A stretch of 39,733 nucleotides of DNA, taken from the NCBI GenBank assembly GCA_035480575.1, contig DATIHR010000012.1, positions 1 through 39,733 of the forward strand, in the 5' to 3' direction. Below are positions 23,852 through 32,039 of the stretch, in pieces (within the stretch, counting starts at the first letter, position 1; every line of letters starts with the position of its first letter). The notes below the pieces were generated by a model. That model ran no database searches, was not told where the DNA came from, and was given only the letters and a program-made list of their open reading frames with translations. This stretch comes from PMNU01 sp035480575 (GTDB taxonomy: Bacteria > Patescibacteriota > Saccharimonadia > Saccharimonadales > UBA4665). The position numbers were made by a program, and so were the translations under genes.

Positions 23852-25528
23852 TTATTCAACTGCTTCGCCAATGGCGGTCAAATGATGCCTACGGTACTGC
23901 GCAAATGCCTGTTTATTGCTGCCGTTTTTGCGAATAAAGCTATTGATCTGCTCACTGCCAATGTAATGCGGCACAATAACATACGCCGCACCTTTCTTAT
24001 ACAGCGCCTCGGCGGTGTCGTAACTGTCGGCATGGCAAATAAAAATTGCATCGGGATTATGGTGCATAATATAGCCGACTATCAGCTTGTTGGTGGTGTT
24101 ATCTGCAATGGTGCTTATTACGAGTTCCGATTTGTGCACGCCAATTTCGTCCAATAGTTCTAAGTCTGTCGCATCGCCATAAATATGATTAATATGTTGA
24201 TGCTCAAGCTCTTCAATAACCTCCGGGTCGTAATCTAAGGCTACGTAAGGCTTTTTCATTTTACGAAACGACCGTATAAATTCGTGGCCGCCCTTATGGT
24301 AGCCCAGCAAAACCAAAGGGTAGGCGCCCAGGGCATGCACTTCTTCTTTTACATCCGGGCGCTCAAAGAGCGACAGCAGGTGTTCGAGTTTTCGGTAGAG
24401 TTTCTCGTCATAACTAACAAGGTAGGTCGATAGTACGTTGGTTATCAACATTGTTAGGGTAATAACAGCAACAACCTGGTTGGACGCCAAACCCAGCCCG
24501 TTAGCGAGCGCAACCATAATGATCGAGAACTCACTTATTTGCGACAAATATATAGCAGACTTAAAACTAGTCTGTTTCGTATAGCCCATCACGCCAAGTG
24601 CGGCCAAGGTCAGTAGGGGCTTTACTGTCATAACAACTGCGGCAAAAATAAGCGCCGGCACAATAGCCGCGCGCACGCCATCGATCCCTAAACGCAGCCC
24701 CAGACCGATGAAAAACAGTACGATAAAAAAATCACGTAAGGGGCGCAAGCGCGTGGCGACTTGTTGCGCATACGGCAAGTGCGCCAACGCAACGCCGGCA
24801 AAGAGTGCCCCGATTTCTATAGAAAACCCAGCCCACCAAAACGCGCTGGCCACCCCAAACGCCCAGGCTATGGCAAACAAATACAGCAGCTCCTGGCTGG
24901 TTGCAAACGTTTTCGTTAAACGTGGCATCACGAACGCACCTGCAATTGTCAGCGCAGCCGCCAAGGCACCGCCCTTAATGAGTAGCACTATAAAATCATT
25001 GGCAGTCGTAGAACTGCCAGCCGTAGCAGACACAAATAATAACGCAATTGTTGCAACAATATCTTCTAGTAACAGCACGCCCAGCGCCAGCTGGCCATAC
25101 AGGCGCGATAGTCCCTTGCGGTCGCTTAAAGCCTTTACCACAATAATGGTGCTACTAAACAACAGCGCAATGGCCATAAGCCAGCGCTCGCCGTCGCTAA
25201 ACCCGAGGAACGCAGATAGGCCGTAGCCAAGTGTTCCCAGGCCAACAGCAATAACTAAAAACGTAAACAGCACTGGCTTACCGGTACTTTTAATAACGCC
25301 TACATTCAGCCCTAACCCCACCATAAACAATAGGAGCGTAACGCCAATTTGACTGAATGTCTCAAACGCGTTGCGGTCATCTACCAAACCAAACACTGTA
25401 GGCCCTACTAAAAATCCGGTAATAATATAGCTAATAATTGGCGGCTGCCGCATAAGGCGCCCAGCCAATGCAACGACTGTCGTCAGTGCCAGCACAAAGC
25501 TAAGCTGATAAAAAATAGCATGGTCCAT
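23852..25528 (-). CDS. CPA2 family cation/proton antiporter with RCK domain (KefB/C-like)
   Basis: 558 residues. The first ~385 hold about 12 hydrophobic segments with family motifs such as RQPPIISYIITGFLVGP and VLLLEDIVATIALLF. A C-terminal RCK (TrkA-N) Rossmann domain follows from about 400 to 520: LVLLGYHKGGHEF, VALDYDP, GDATDLELLDEIG. Such proteins exchange K+ or Na+ for protons, gated by a nucleotide or similar ligand at the RCK domain. The Rossmann glycine loop reads GYHKGG, a variant of GxGxxG, so nucleotide binding may differ. A TTGCCT-17 nt-CATACT promoter lies 9 nt before the ATG. Confidence 0.92.
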   Translation of the reverse strand: MDHAIFYQLSFVLALTTVVALAGRLMRQPPIISYIITGFLVGPTVFGLVDDRNAFETFSQIGVTLLLFMVGLGLNVGVIKSTGKPVLFTFLVIAVGLGTLGYGLSAFLGFSDGERWLMAIALLFSSTIIVVKALSDRKGLSRLYGQLALGVLLLEDIVATIALLFVSATAGSSTTANDFIVLLIKGGALAAALTIAGAFVMPRLTKTFATSQELLYLFAIAWAFGVASAFWWAGFSIEIGALFAGVALAHLPYAQQVATRLRPLRDFFIVLFFIGLGLRLGIDGVRAAIVPALIFAAVVMTVKPLLTLAALGVMGYTKQTSFKSAIYLSQISEFSIIMVALANGLGLASNQVVAVITLTMLITNVLSTYLVSYDEKLYRKLEHLLSLFERPDVKEEVHALGAYPLVLLGYHKGGHEFIRSFRKMKKPYVALDYDPEVIEELEHQHINHIYGDATDLELLDEIGVHKSELVISTIADNTTNKLIVGYIMHHNPDAIFICHADSYDTAEALYKKGAAYVIVPHYIGSEQINSFIRKNGSNKQAFAQYRRHHLTAIGEAVE

Positions 25529-25537
25529 TACCGCTTA

Positions 25538-25566
25538 AGTATGGCAGTGTCACAGTGTCCAGGCAA
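25538..25566 (-). promoter_or_regulatory. Leaderless-type promoter of the antiporter gene
   Basis: On minus: TTGCCT (25561-25566), 17 nt, CATACT (25538-25543), then 9 nt to ATG. It is face to face with the GAF gene promoter. Confidence 0.5.
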
Positions 25567-25596
25567 GCAGACAGAGGCACCCAGACAAGACAGTGT

Positions 25597-25602
25597 TATA
25601 CT
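25597..25602 (+). promoter_or_regulatory. -10 box of the GAF protein gene (leaderless type)
   Basis: TATACT ends 7 nt before ATG at 25610; no clear -35. Confidence 0.45.
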
Positions 25603-25609
25603 CTAGGGT

Positions 25610-26170
25610 ATGTCTCATGCGGAACCACAAACCGAGGTCACGTACCTGCGTAGTCTCAAGACTTTACTGCAGATACCGAAAAACGACAAAGCTTTATTCC
25701 AAGCGATTGTCAATGCGCCATTTCATGACATAGTACAAGCAACAAGATACGACTTAGGCATTGTCGTGCTCTTGCTTGTCAATAAAAAGGCCGGCACTAT
25801 TGATCGCATTGCGCTCTCGAAAACCCCACAAGCAGAGGGAGCGGTTAAAATGTCCGAGAAACCATTCCACACTATTAAGATCCCCGTAGGACATGCCGGT
25901 AATATCATTGCTGAAACCATTGCCGCCAATAAGCCCCGCCAGACAGACGACTGGCAGTATTTGTTTGCGCCAGCCATGAGTGTACAAGCCGCACACTTTA
26001 ACCAGGCAGGTGCTGGTATTGAGTGTAGCTACGTTTACCCACTAACAGGTGCGCGAAGTGGCGGTGCGCTCATTTTCAGTTACTATCAGCCAGTCGACAA
26101 TATTCATGAACCACACAAACACTTCATGCAGCATTACTGCGATCTAGTCGTACAAGCCCTACGGGGCTAA
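25610..26170 (+). CDS. GAF-domain-like protein
   Basis: 186 residues, almost all one GAF-like domain: a helical lead (TEVTYLRSLKTLLQI), the central sheet, the VGHAGNIIAETIAANKPRQTDD segment typical of the ligand-facing strand and helix, and the closing YPLTGARSGGALIFSY strand pair with a final long helix. GAF domains bind small ligands such as cyclic nucleotides or are redox sensors. There is no attached output domain, so it is a stand-alone sensor. Its stop shares CTAA with the stop of the convergent gene. Confidence 0.68.
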   Translation: MSHAEPQTEVTYLRSLKTLLQIPKNDKALFQAIVNAPFHDIVQATRYDLGIVVLLLVNKKAGTIDRIALSKTPQAEGAVKMSEKPFHTIKIPVGHAGNIIAETIAANKPRQTDDWQYLFAPAMSVQAAHFNQAGAGIECSYVYPLTGARSGGALIFSYYQPVDNIHEPHKHFMQHYCDLVVQALRG

Positions 26171-27432
26171 GCAGCATCTACAAGATAGTCACGCATAGGT
26201 CTATAGCCCCCGCCCGTATCTAGCAAACCATCCTCTACCATAACGTGCGTCATACGACTATTCTTAAAACATAGGAGTGGTTGTATCCGTCGCTGGGGGT
26301 CTTTATTGTGTACTGCACACAGCCTGTACGTCCACTCGCTCCATTCGCTTGCCAGCTGAAACTTGGTCGGGTCGTTCGGGTCGGCATTCCCGAATTCCAA
26401 AATAAAGAGAACACCGTCGTCGTGTAGCATTCCGAGGGCGTTATCAATTGTCTGCATTACTTTCTCTTGCCCTACCTGGTTGAGTACGGTGCCCAAAAAT
26501 CCGAGCTGCTTGGTTCGCCCGCCAAGCTCTGCTCTTATTGAGCGCATCATAGCTTCGTCGGTAATGTCACCCCCTATGTACCCAATATTTGGCACGTCAG
26601 CCTCAAGAATACCCGTAAATCGTTCCATAAAACAGTCGTCTGCCAGTTCGCTCGGGCGGAGTGCGGCAATGGCTAGCTGCCGCAGCCATCTATCGTCTGG
26701 GCGCCATATATCGGTACCGATAATATCACCACCAATGGCTGTACGGCCTAAAATATTTTTATATCCCTTGTTGGCTGCCCTGTCGATCTCTGTTTTTACC
26801 CTACCCGTCTTGCGCTCGCCGCCAACCGGTCGCACCACGCGGGACGCTAAAAAGGGATAATACTGTTTTAGCTGCGTTGCTTTGGCGCCCAGCTGCACAC
26901 TTGAACCACCTTCCCACCAGTCTATACCCTTGCCTGTCGGATCACCCCAAAGCTGTCGTACAACTTCGAATGCTCCATAACGATCTTGCACCGTTGTCGG
27001 TATGTGCAAATAATTGAGAATCGTCAAAAAATTTGCAAATCGCGTATCATCATGTGCAATATCGCCTATAACCCCAAGCCAGTCATGCTTATTCAGCGAA
27101 TGTAGCGGTTTCTCATTGTACGACCGCGCATCGTACGCTAACGCCACGCGTACTTTATTATTTATTTCAGACACCGGCAGACCAGCCTCTGGTTTACTCG
27201 GTGTCAGAATCGTCTGGCCATCGGCATACTGTTGGATGGCGTCCACAAGAGGCTCGTGCCGTACAACAGCAGACAAAAAGCCATCCCACATTACCCCAAT
27301 AGGTTTCTCTTTGCTGGGCGGGTTATGTATTTGACGCGCGCCCTCGTTTAACACGCGCGCAACATTTACAGATGTCACTATTGCCGTGGGCACTTCAGAG
27401 CGTAATTTTATATTGCCGAAATACGTACTCAT
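26167..27432 (-). CDS. Class I SAM-dependent methyltransferase-like protein
   Basis: 421 residues, cytosolic. The C-terminal half resembles a methyltransferase: VPNIGYIGGDITDEAMM (acidic loop after strand 2 or 3), LGFLGTVLNQVGQEKVMQTIDNALGMLHDDGVLFILEF (motif for strands 4 and 5 with the Gly turn). The SAM-binding glycine loop is not clear: WEGGSSVQLGAKATQL is the nearest candidate. The first ~170 residues are unfamiliar and may recognise the substrate. Call by fold impression only; activity is unproven. The start is behind TATAGA/GATAAT at 5-10 nt, without a ribosome site, and only 52 bp from the divergent histidine kinase gene. Confidence 0.5.
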   Translation of the reverse strand: MSTYFGNIKLRSEVPTAIVTSVNVARVLNEGARQIHNPPSKEKPIGVMWDGFLSAVVRHEPLVDAIQQYADGQTILTPSKPEAGLPVSEINNKVRVALAYDARSYNEKPLHSLNKHDWLGVIGDIAHDDTRFANFLTILNYLHIPTTVQDRYGAFEVVRQLWGDPTGKGIDWWEGGSSVQLGAKATQLKQYYPFLASRVVRPVGGERKTGRVKTEIDRAANKGYKNILGRTAIGGDIIGTDIWRPDDRWLRQLAIAALRPSELADDCFMERFTGILEADVPNIGYIGGDITDEAMMRSIRAELGGRTKQLGFLGTVLNQVGQEKVMQTIDNALGMLHDDGVLFILEFGNADPNDPTKFQLASEWSEWTYRLCAVHNKDPQRRIQPLLCFKNSRMTHVMVEDGLLDTGGGYRPMRDYLVDAA

Positions 27433-27469
27433 CTGATTCTATATTATCGCCCCGTGCATCATACGAGCG

Positions 27470-27475
27470 TATCAT
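27470..27475 (+). promoter_or_regulatory. -10 box of the histidine kinase gene (leaderless type)
   Basis: TATCAT ends 9 nt before ATG at 27485, in the 52-bp divergent intergenic region. Confidence 0.4.
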
Positions 27476-27484
27476 AGAAGGGTA

Positions 27485-29254
27485 ATGAAATTGCGATATT
27501 TTCATCCACATATTTCGGCACTTTATAAGTCACTGTATTTTCCTCCGGTGGTTATTTTCGTGGCAATACTTGTCGCTACTTTCTTTAGTTGGCAGTCCGC
27601 TCGTAACTCGCTGCATAACGATATTGCCGACGCCGAACATACCGCAGCCAACCGTACCGAAAATGCTATCAAAAGTGACATGGTGTCATATGCAGAGGTA
27701 TTAAAAGGTGGCGTTGGTCTATTCCGCGGCTCAACCGAGGTAACGCATAACGACTGGTCGGCCTATTTACAAGCGTACGACCTCGCGGAAGATTATGGCA
27801 ACGTGCAGGCATTCGGCTATGCAGAGGCCGCAACCCAAGCTGCCCTGCCCGATCTGACCGCCTATGCACACAATCAAGGTATAACCAATTTCGCGGTCGA
27901 TGTGGGCAATCCACCACGCCCCGACTACGCGCCAGTACTGTATGTCGAGCGCATCGCAGCGCAAGCGCCCGCTACATTTGGATATGACATGTATAGTAAT
28001 CCGATACGGCGTGCCGCTATGGACCAGGCGCGGGATACTGGCGCCATTACTATAACCGGCCGACTGGAAGTTCAGGCCCGCGATTCACTACCACCCGACG
28101 GTTTTACTATGTTTGCGCCTTACTATACACCTGGGATGCCCTTAACTTCGGTGACGGAGCGACAGGCAGCATTGCGGGGGTTTGTATTTGCCGCCTTTCG
28201 TACTAAGGTATTTTTTGACCCCATCGCTGCGCGTATTACCAATAAAAGCTCGGGCTTCCGTATAACCACCACCGATCAAACAGCCGACCAACCCATGTAC
28301 ACATCCGAAGCGTTTAACGCCATAGCCAAACACAAGGATACATTAAAGCTTACGCGGCAGTTGCACCTGTACGGTAAAACCTGGCGCATTGAGTACGCGT
28401 TTGACCGCACGGGTCTGGTCAGCCAAGTGCAGCTACGCCGGCCACCATCAGTGTTGTTGGGCGGCATTTTTATTGCCTCGCTTATTGCCACTATCGTGCT
28501 GCTACTGCTGCGCTCACGCTCACGCGAGCTCGCTGCACAAAAAGAGCATGCAGTGGAATTAGCCAAAGACGAGCTGTTATCACTAGCGTCGCATCAATTA
28601 CGCACCCCAGCAACAGGAGTAAAGCAATACGTCGGCATGGTACTCCAAGGTTTTGCCGGCGAGATCGATGGCGAACAAAGACGTTTGCTAGAAAAAGCCT
28701 ACGCGTCAAACGATAGGCAGTTGCAAGTTATTAACGAAATATTACACCTCGCAAAGATTAGTTCTGGCCGCATTGTGTTAGCTCGACAGCTGACCAACCT
28801 CAACGAGCTTGTACGAGACATCGTCAATGAACAAGAAAACGACATTACAGCGGCCCAGCACGAAGTCACTGTAGGATTGCCTAAGCGCCCGATTGTCCTG
28901 AACATAGACAATCACATGCTACGAATGGCCATAGAAAACTTGCTGTCTAACGCCATTAAATACACACATCCTGGCGGCCAGATTGACGTTAAGTTATATA
29001 AAAACTGGCGCAACGTATTCATACGCGTTAGCGACAACGGTATTGGCATAGCGTCGGGCGATCAGGCTAATTTGTTTAAACAATTCACGCGTATATCGAA
29101 TGAAATGACCCAAGAGGTCGGCGGTACTGGCATTGGGCTATACCTAGCAAAAAGCTTAGTCGAACAACATGGCGGCACGATTACGGTCAAATCAACGCCA
29201 GGCAAGGGTTCTATTTTCACGATCATATTACCGCGCGAGTCGCCAGAACTATGA
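27485..29254 (+). CDS. Sensor histidine kinase with extracytoplasmic CHASE domain
   Basis: 589 residues: helix 1 (about 20-36), an outward CHASE sensor domain (about 60-300; FGYAEAA, VLYVERI, GYDMYSNPIRRAAMDQARDTG), helix 2 (about 322-342), then HisKA with the phosphorylated His370 (LLSLASHQLRTP), and a HATPase domain with N485/N489, DNGIG (517-521) and GGTGIGL (546-552). CHASE domains sense small ligands such as cytokinin-like molecules or peptides in other organisms; the ligand here is unknown. A receiver protein gene follows 75 bp later, its likely partner. Confidence 0.95.
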   Translation: MKLRYFHPHISALYKSLYFPPVVIFVAILVATFFSWQSARNSLHNDIADAEHTAANRTENAIKSDMVSYAEVLKGGVGLFRGSTEVTHNDWSAYLQAYDLAEDYGNVQAFGYAEAATQAALPDLTAYAHNQGITNFAVDVGNPPRPDYAPVLYVERIAAQAPATFGYDMYSNPIRRAAMDQARDTGAITITGRLEVQARDSLPPDGFTMFAPYYTPGMPLTSVTERQAALRGFVFAAFRTKVFFDPIAARITNKSSGFRITTTDQTADQPMYTSEAFNAIAKHKDTLKLTRQLHLYGKTWRIEYAFDRTGLVSQVQLRRPPSVLLGGIFIASLIATIVLLLLRSRSRELAAQKEHAVELAKDELLSLASHQLRTPATGVKQYVGMVLQGFAGEIDGEQRRLLEKAYASNDRQLQVINEILHLAKISSGRIVLARQLTNLNELVRDIVNEQENDITAAQHEVTVGLPKRPIVLNIDNHMLRMAIENLLSNAIKYTHPGGQIDVKLYKNWRNVFIRVSDNGIGIASGDQANLFKQFTRISNEMTQEVGGTGIGLYLAKSLVEQHGGTITVKSTPGKGSIFTIILPRESPEL

Positions 29255-29292
29255 GATTTTTAACTGTTACTCGCAATAGCCGCGAGATAGGC

Positions 29293-29298
29293 TATAAT
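29293..29298 (+). promoter_or_regulatory. -10 box for the response regulator
   Basis: A perfect TATAAT, 31 nt before ATG at 29330, no clear -35. TACTCT at 29314-29319, 10 nt before ATG, is an alternative. Confidence 0.4.
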
Positions 29299-29329
29299 AG
29301 GTTACAAATGAACTACTCTAGGGGTACAC

Positions 29330-29743
29330 ATGAACGCAGCTAAAAAGCAGCCCGTGATTTTAATTGTTGAAGATGAGCGTTCCCTAAGCGACGCGTACCA
29401 AATGATACTTCGTAAGAGTGGATACGAAGTATATGCCGCCTACGACGGCCAAGAGGCGCTAAAGGTTGCCGCCGACAACCCGCCGACACTTATATTACTC
29501 GACCTCCGTATGCCTCGCATGGACGGTATTGAGTTTTTGGAGCACTACAACTTGCTCGATGAGCATCCGGAAGTAAAAGTTATTGTATTTAGCAATTACG
29601 ACATGCAAAAAGAAATTGACGAAGCCTATCGGCTAGGCGCCGAACGCTATATCCTTAAGGCTTGGGCATCGCCGAAAGAACTACTCCAAGTCGTCGAGAA
29701 CACCCTTGCCTCCGACCAAGACGCCCGCGCTGCTGCCGAGTAA
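29330..29743 (+). CDS. Single-domain response regulator (receiver only)
   Basis: 137 residues comprising only a receiver domain: acidic pair E15/D16, phosphoacceptor D58 in LILLDLRMPRMDG, S88 (FSN) and K110 (ILKAWASP; the usual Pro after Lys is Ala-Trp). The last residues form a short acidic tail. There is no output domain, so it must act by protein contact, as CheY or Spo0F do. AGGGG lies before the ATG. Its position just after the CHASE kinase makes that kinase the likely phosphodonor. Confidence 0.93.
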   Translation: MNAAKKQPVILIVEDERSLSDAYQMILRKSGYEVYAAYDGQEALKVAADNPPTLILLDLRMPRMDGIEFLEHYNLLDEHPEVKVIVFSNYDMQKEIDEAYRLGAERYILKAWASPKELLQVVENTLASDQDARAAAE

Positions 29744-29767
29744 ACGCCGGTACTGCAAAATCGCGAT

Positions 29768-30289
29768 CTATATATACAGATCCTCACAAAAATCGTCAAA
29801 CATACGTACTGTTAAATCGCCCAGCTGCCTAATATTTTTGCCAGTTCCATACGATAGACCATCTCGTAAACGGAGGAGCAGGTCTGCAGCGCTTAACGCA
29901 TGTATACCCACCAGTTCTCCTGTACGCTCATCACGATGAGTGTATTGACGCAGTGGCGAATCCTCATGCTCTGAATATGTGCTCATTGCGGTCATAAGGC
30001 GTCGCGCCAACCCTTTCGTGCCTGGATAGCGCTCTGCCTGGAACTTCCGTAGGTCGTGCTCCGTTATGACAGCAAAACTATCTAGCTCACCCACCATAGT
30101 AACGCGCTCCGGGTTTAGTCCGGCAGGCACTGGCCTTGTCGTTTCGACGACGCGCTCCCCTCGTGGATAGGCCGTGGGATACGTTACGCCTAATCGAGCT
30201 AATCCCAATTGTGACAACGCCGCAACAACCTGCGGCACGTCTGCCGTACGAACCTCGATACCAAGGGTAGTTAGCTCATACTCTGCCAT
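29768..30289 (-). CDS. Protein of unknown function, paralogue of its neighbour (173 aa)
   Basis: A soluble protein. It shares with the gene upstream of it (30290-30874) an N-terminal GIEVRT strand, a central LNPxRVTxxxE...AVIxxxDxxxF segment, and a C-terminal VGIxALxAAxLLLxL helix followed by a helix-hairpin-like stretch (GKNIRQLGDLTVRMFDDF). The latter recalls the C-terminal domain of RNA polymerase alpha (helix-hairpin-helix, DNA and activator contacts), but this is by eye. It starts at the base after the neighbour's stop, so the two are one transcription unit. Convergent with the response regulator gene. Confidence 0.75.
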   Translation of the reverse strand: MAEYELTTLGIEVRTADVPQVVAALSQLGLARLGVTYPTAYPRGERVVETTRPVPAGLNPERVTMVGELDSFAVITEHDLRKFQAERYPGTKGLARRLMTAMSTYSEHEDSPLRQYTHRDERTGELVGIHALSAADLLLRLRDGLSYGTGKNIRQLGDLTVRMFDDFCEDLYI

Positions 30290-30874
30290 TTACATATACC
30301 GATGCGTGGTTTCACCCACGTCAACTCTACTACTCCCGCGTAACCGGCTTGTGGCTGGAGCGGCATAAAGACTTGCAACATACAACCTAAAAAAATCGAC
30401 TGTTTTAGGGCCAGGGCGTTTAAAAGAACCAGGGCGTAAGAAATCGTGGGGCCGTGACTCCAAGTGCAGTAGCAGACGTGCAGCTGCAAGCGCTTTAATA
30501 CCTACCGGCCTATCCTGGTCATAGTACACATAGCGGCGACCGTCCGAACCTGGCATGGGCCTAGCAAGGGTGTTATAGACACGCGTACCCAAACCACGAC
30601 CTCGCCCCAATTGATGGGCAAATGTAATCATATCAGCGTGCGAAATCACCGCTAGGCCAGGCGGCTCGGATAAAACAGTCACACGGGCCGGATTAAGCGG
30701 GAGGGCGGGCTTGGGTTCAGGGGCGGGCTCTAGCGGCTCGGGCGCAACACTTTCTGGAATAGTTGCCAGGGGAACCATCCGGTGCCACAGCCCTGCCGCC
30801 GCCAATACGGCCGGCAGTCTGTCGGCCTCGCGCGTACGCACCTCAATACCGAACCGGATAACATCAGGATACAT
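30290..30874 (-). CDS. Protein of unknown function, paralogue of its neighbour (194 aa)
   Basis: Same architecture as the 173-residue protein: GIEVRT near residue 10, a Pro/Glu-rich insert (VAPEPLEPAPEPKPALP), LNPARVTVLSE...LAVISHADMITF, then VGIKALAAARLLLHL and a helix-hairpin-like RPGSFKRPGPKTVDFFRLYV. The C-terminus adds a basic tail. I start it at the third codon of the longest frame (30874), because TTGGCA-17 nt-TATAAG ends exactly 6 nt before it; the upstream ATG at 30880 abuts the -10 box. Possibly a DNA-binding or polymerase-associated protein. Confidence 0.75.
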   Translation of the reverse strand: MYPDVIRFGIEVRTREADRLPAVLAAAGLWHRMVPLATIPESVAPEPLEPAPEPKPALPLNPARVTVLSEPPGLAVISHADMITFAHQLGRGRGLGTRVYNTLARPMPGSDGRRYVYYDQDRPVGIKALAAARLLLHLESRPHDFLRPGSFKRPGPKTVDFFRLYVASLYAAPATSRLRGSSRVDVGETTHRYM

Positions 30875-30880
30875 GTGCAT

Positions 30881-30909
30881 CTTATACTACTTTATATACA
30901 TGTTGCCAA
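30881..30909 (-). promoter_or_regulatory. Leaderless-type promoter of the two-paralogue operon
   Basis: On minus: TTGGCA (30904-30909), 17 nt, TATAAG (30881-30886), then 6 nt to ATG at 30874. One of the best promoters in the window. Confidence 0.65.
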
Positions 30910-30930
30910 GACACTCTCAGGCACATTCGG

Positions 30931-31638
30931 CTATATTATCAGGTCAGTAAAGCTGTCTTCGCCAAGCAGACGCTCTAATTTTGGCTTGTTGACGGTATAG
31001 GTATGCGCACTGTAATTAACAACTTGTTGCGCTTTCAGTTTGCTGAGTTCGGTTGTCGTGGTTTCGCGCGTTAAGCCTACCAAGCTGGCAATGACCCCGT
31101 GGGTAAGAGCAACATTAATGGTATACATGCCTGGCCGTATTTCTTGTCCGTAGCGGAATAATAGGTAGTACAAGGTGAACATTATTTTTTCGCGGGCGCG
31201 AGATTGTTCAAGCGCTGTCACGCGCATAAGTAAGCCTGTGTAGTTTGTTACAAAGTAGTCTAGTGTGCGTTCCAGTAGCTTCGGGCTACTCGAGATAGCC
31301 CGGCGTATTTCGTCGCGTGATACTACTAATACCTCACAGTCAGTCAGCGCCTCGTAGTAGTACAACGTCGAGTTAGACTTGCCAAATATCCATGGCGATG
31401 GGAATACATCGCCCTCTACCTGGAAGGTTGCAATCTGTTCTTCACCAGCCGTATTGATGCTGTAGACTTTTACGATGCCACTCGTCAGTACATAGGCCGT
31501 ACGTGGCGCTTCGCCTTGGTACAACAGAATGGAATGCTTTTTGAATAATCGCTTCGTAGTATTGGACTGTAATGCAGCAATGATGTCGGGGGTCATAGAA
31601 TAAATACTCCACTTTCTGAGGCCTTGCCTATGGCTCAT
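30931..31638 (-). CDS. CRP/FNR family transcriptional regulator
   Basis: 235 residues (or 221 from the inner ATG at 31596, which directly follows TATTTATTCT). An N-terminal cyclic-nucleotide-binding-like beta-roll (HSILLYQGEAPRTAYVLTSGIVKVYSI...GDVFPSPWIFGK) is followed by the long dimer helix and a winged helix-turn-helix with LTHGVIASLVGLTRETTTTELSKLKAQ. The FNR iron-sulfur cysteines are absent, so the ligand is not an oxygen-sensing cluster of the FNR type; the cAMP-binding Arg/Ser signature is also not clear. It could bind the TGTG...CACA repeat upstream of the LysM-CHAP gene (4024-4041); this is inference. Confidence 0.92.
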   Translation of the reverse strand: MSHRQGLRKWSIYSMTPDIIAALQSNTTKRLFKKHSILLYQGEAPRTAYVLTSGIVKVYSINTAGEEQIATFQVEGDVFPSPWIFGKSNSTLYYYEALTDCEVLVVSRDEIRRAISSSPKLLERTLDYFVTNYTGLLMRVTALEQSRAREKIMFTLYYLLFRYGQEIRPGMYTINVALTHGVIASLVGLTRETTTTELSKLKAQQVVNYSAHTYTVNKPKLERLLGEDSFTDLII

Positions 31639-31823
31639 TGTAGCACCAGGACATAACTATACGGGTGTACGAATTCTCACACTCTGTTCGTGGGGTAGTT
31701 TACTGTCACTTACGGCCGTAGCCTATATGATAAAAGAGCCTCACCGCTTTGGCAGCACAAAAGGGGCCATAACATAAGAAAATCATAGTATAAAAACAGT
31801 AATGACAATGGAAGGAGGACACG
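31639..31823 (+). other. Intergenic region holding the promoters of two divergent genes
   Basis: About 185 bp. Several AT-rich -10 candidates (TATAAA at 31789-31794, and TATAGT on minus) and TTGGCA at 31749-31754 serve the small gene at 31824 and the CRP/FNR gene. No other feature seen. Confidence 0.4.
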
Positions 31824-32003
31824 ATGCACCGTTTACCCGAGAAAGAGCTGGACAACCGCATTCACACATTCTTAAACCGTAAATCAGCCCAGTTCCCGGA
31901 GCTTGGCCCACTGTCAAGCCGCATTGCTCGCGACTGGAAATATGAACATGACGAATTCACCAATAAAGAGTCGTCCGTCCGCTGGAGCTTGCAGCTTTCG
32001 TAA
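31824..32003 (+). CDS. Small protein of unknown function (59 aa)
   Basis: A 59-residue, highly charged, soluble protein starting MHRLPEKELDNRIHTFLNRK and ending SVRWSLQLS. A near-perfect AGGAGG five nt before the ATG, an upstream leader, and ordinary amino-acid composition (helix-forming) make it a convincing gene. It has four His and three Trp/Tyr, no Cys, no membrane segment. I do not recognise a family. It is convergent with the SIMPL gene and divergent from the CRP/FNR gene. Confidence 0.78.
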   Translation: MHRLPEKELDNRIHTFLNRKSAQFPELGPLSSRIARDWKYEHDEFTNKESSVRWSLQLS

Positions 32004-32039
32004 AAAGGAGGATGCGGCGCTCTAGCTCGCCGATGGCGG

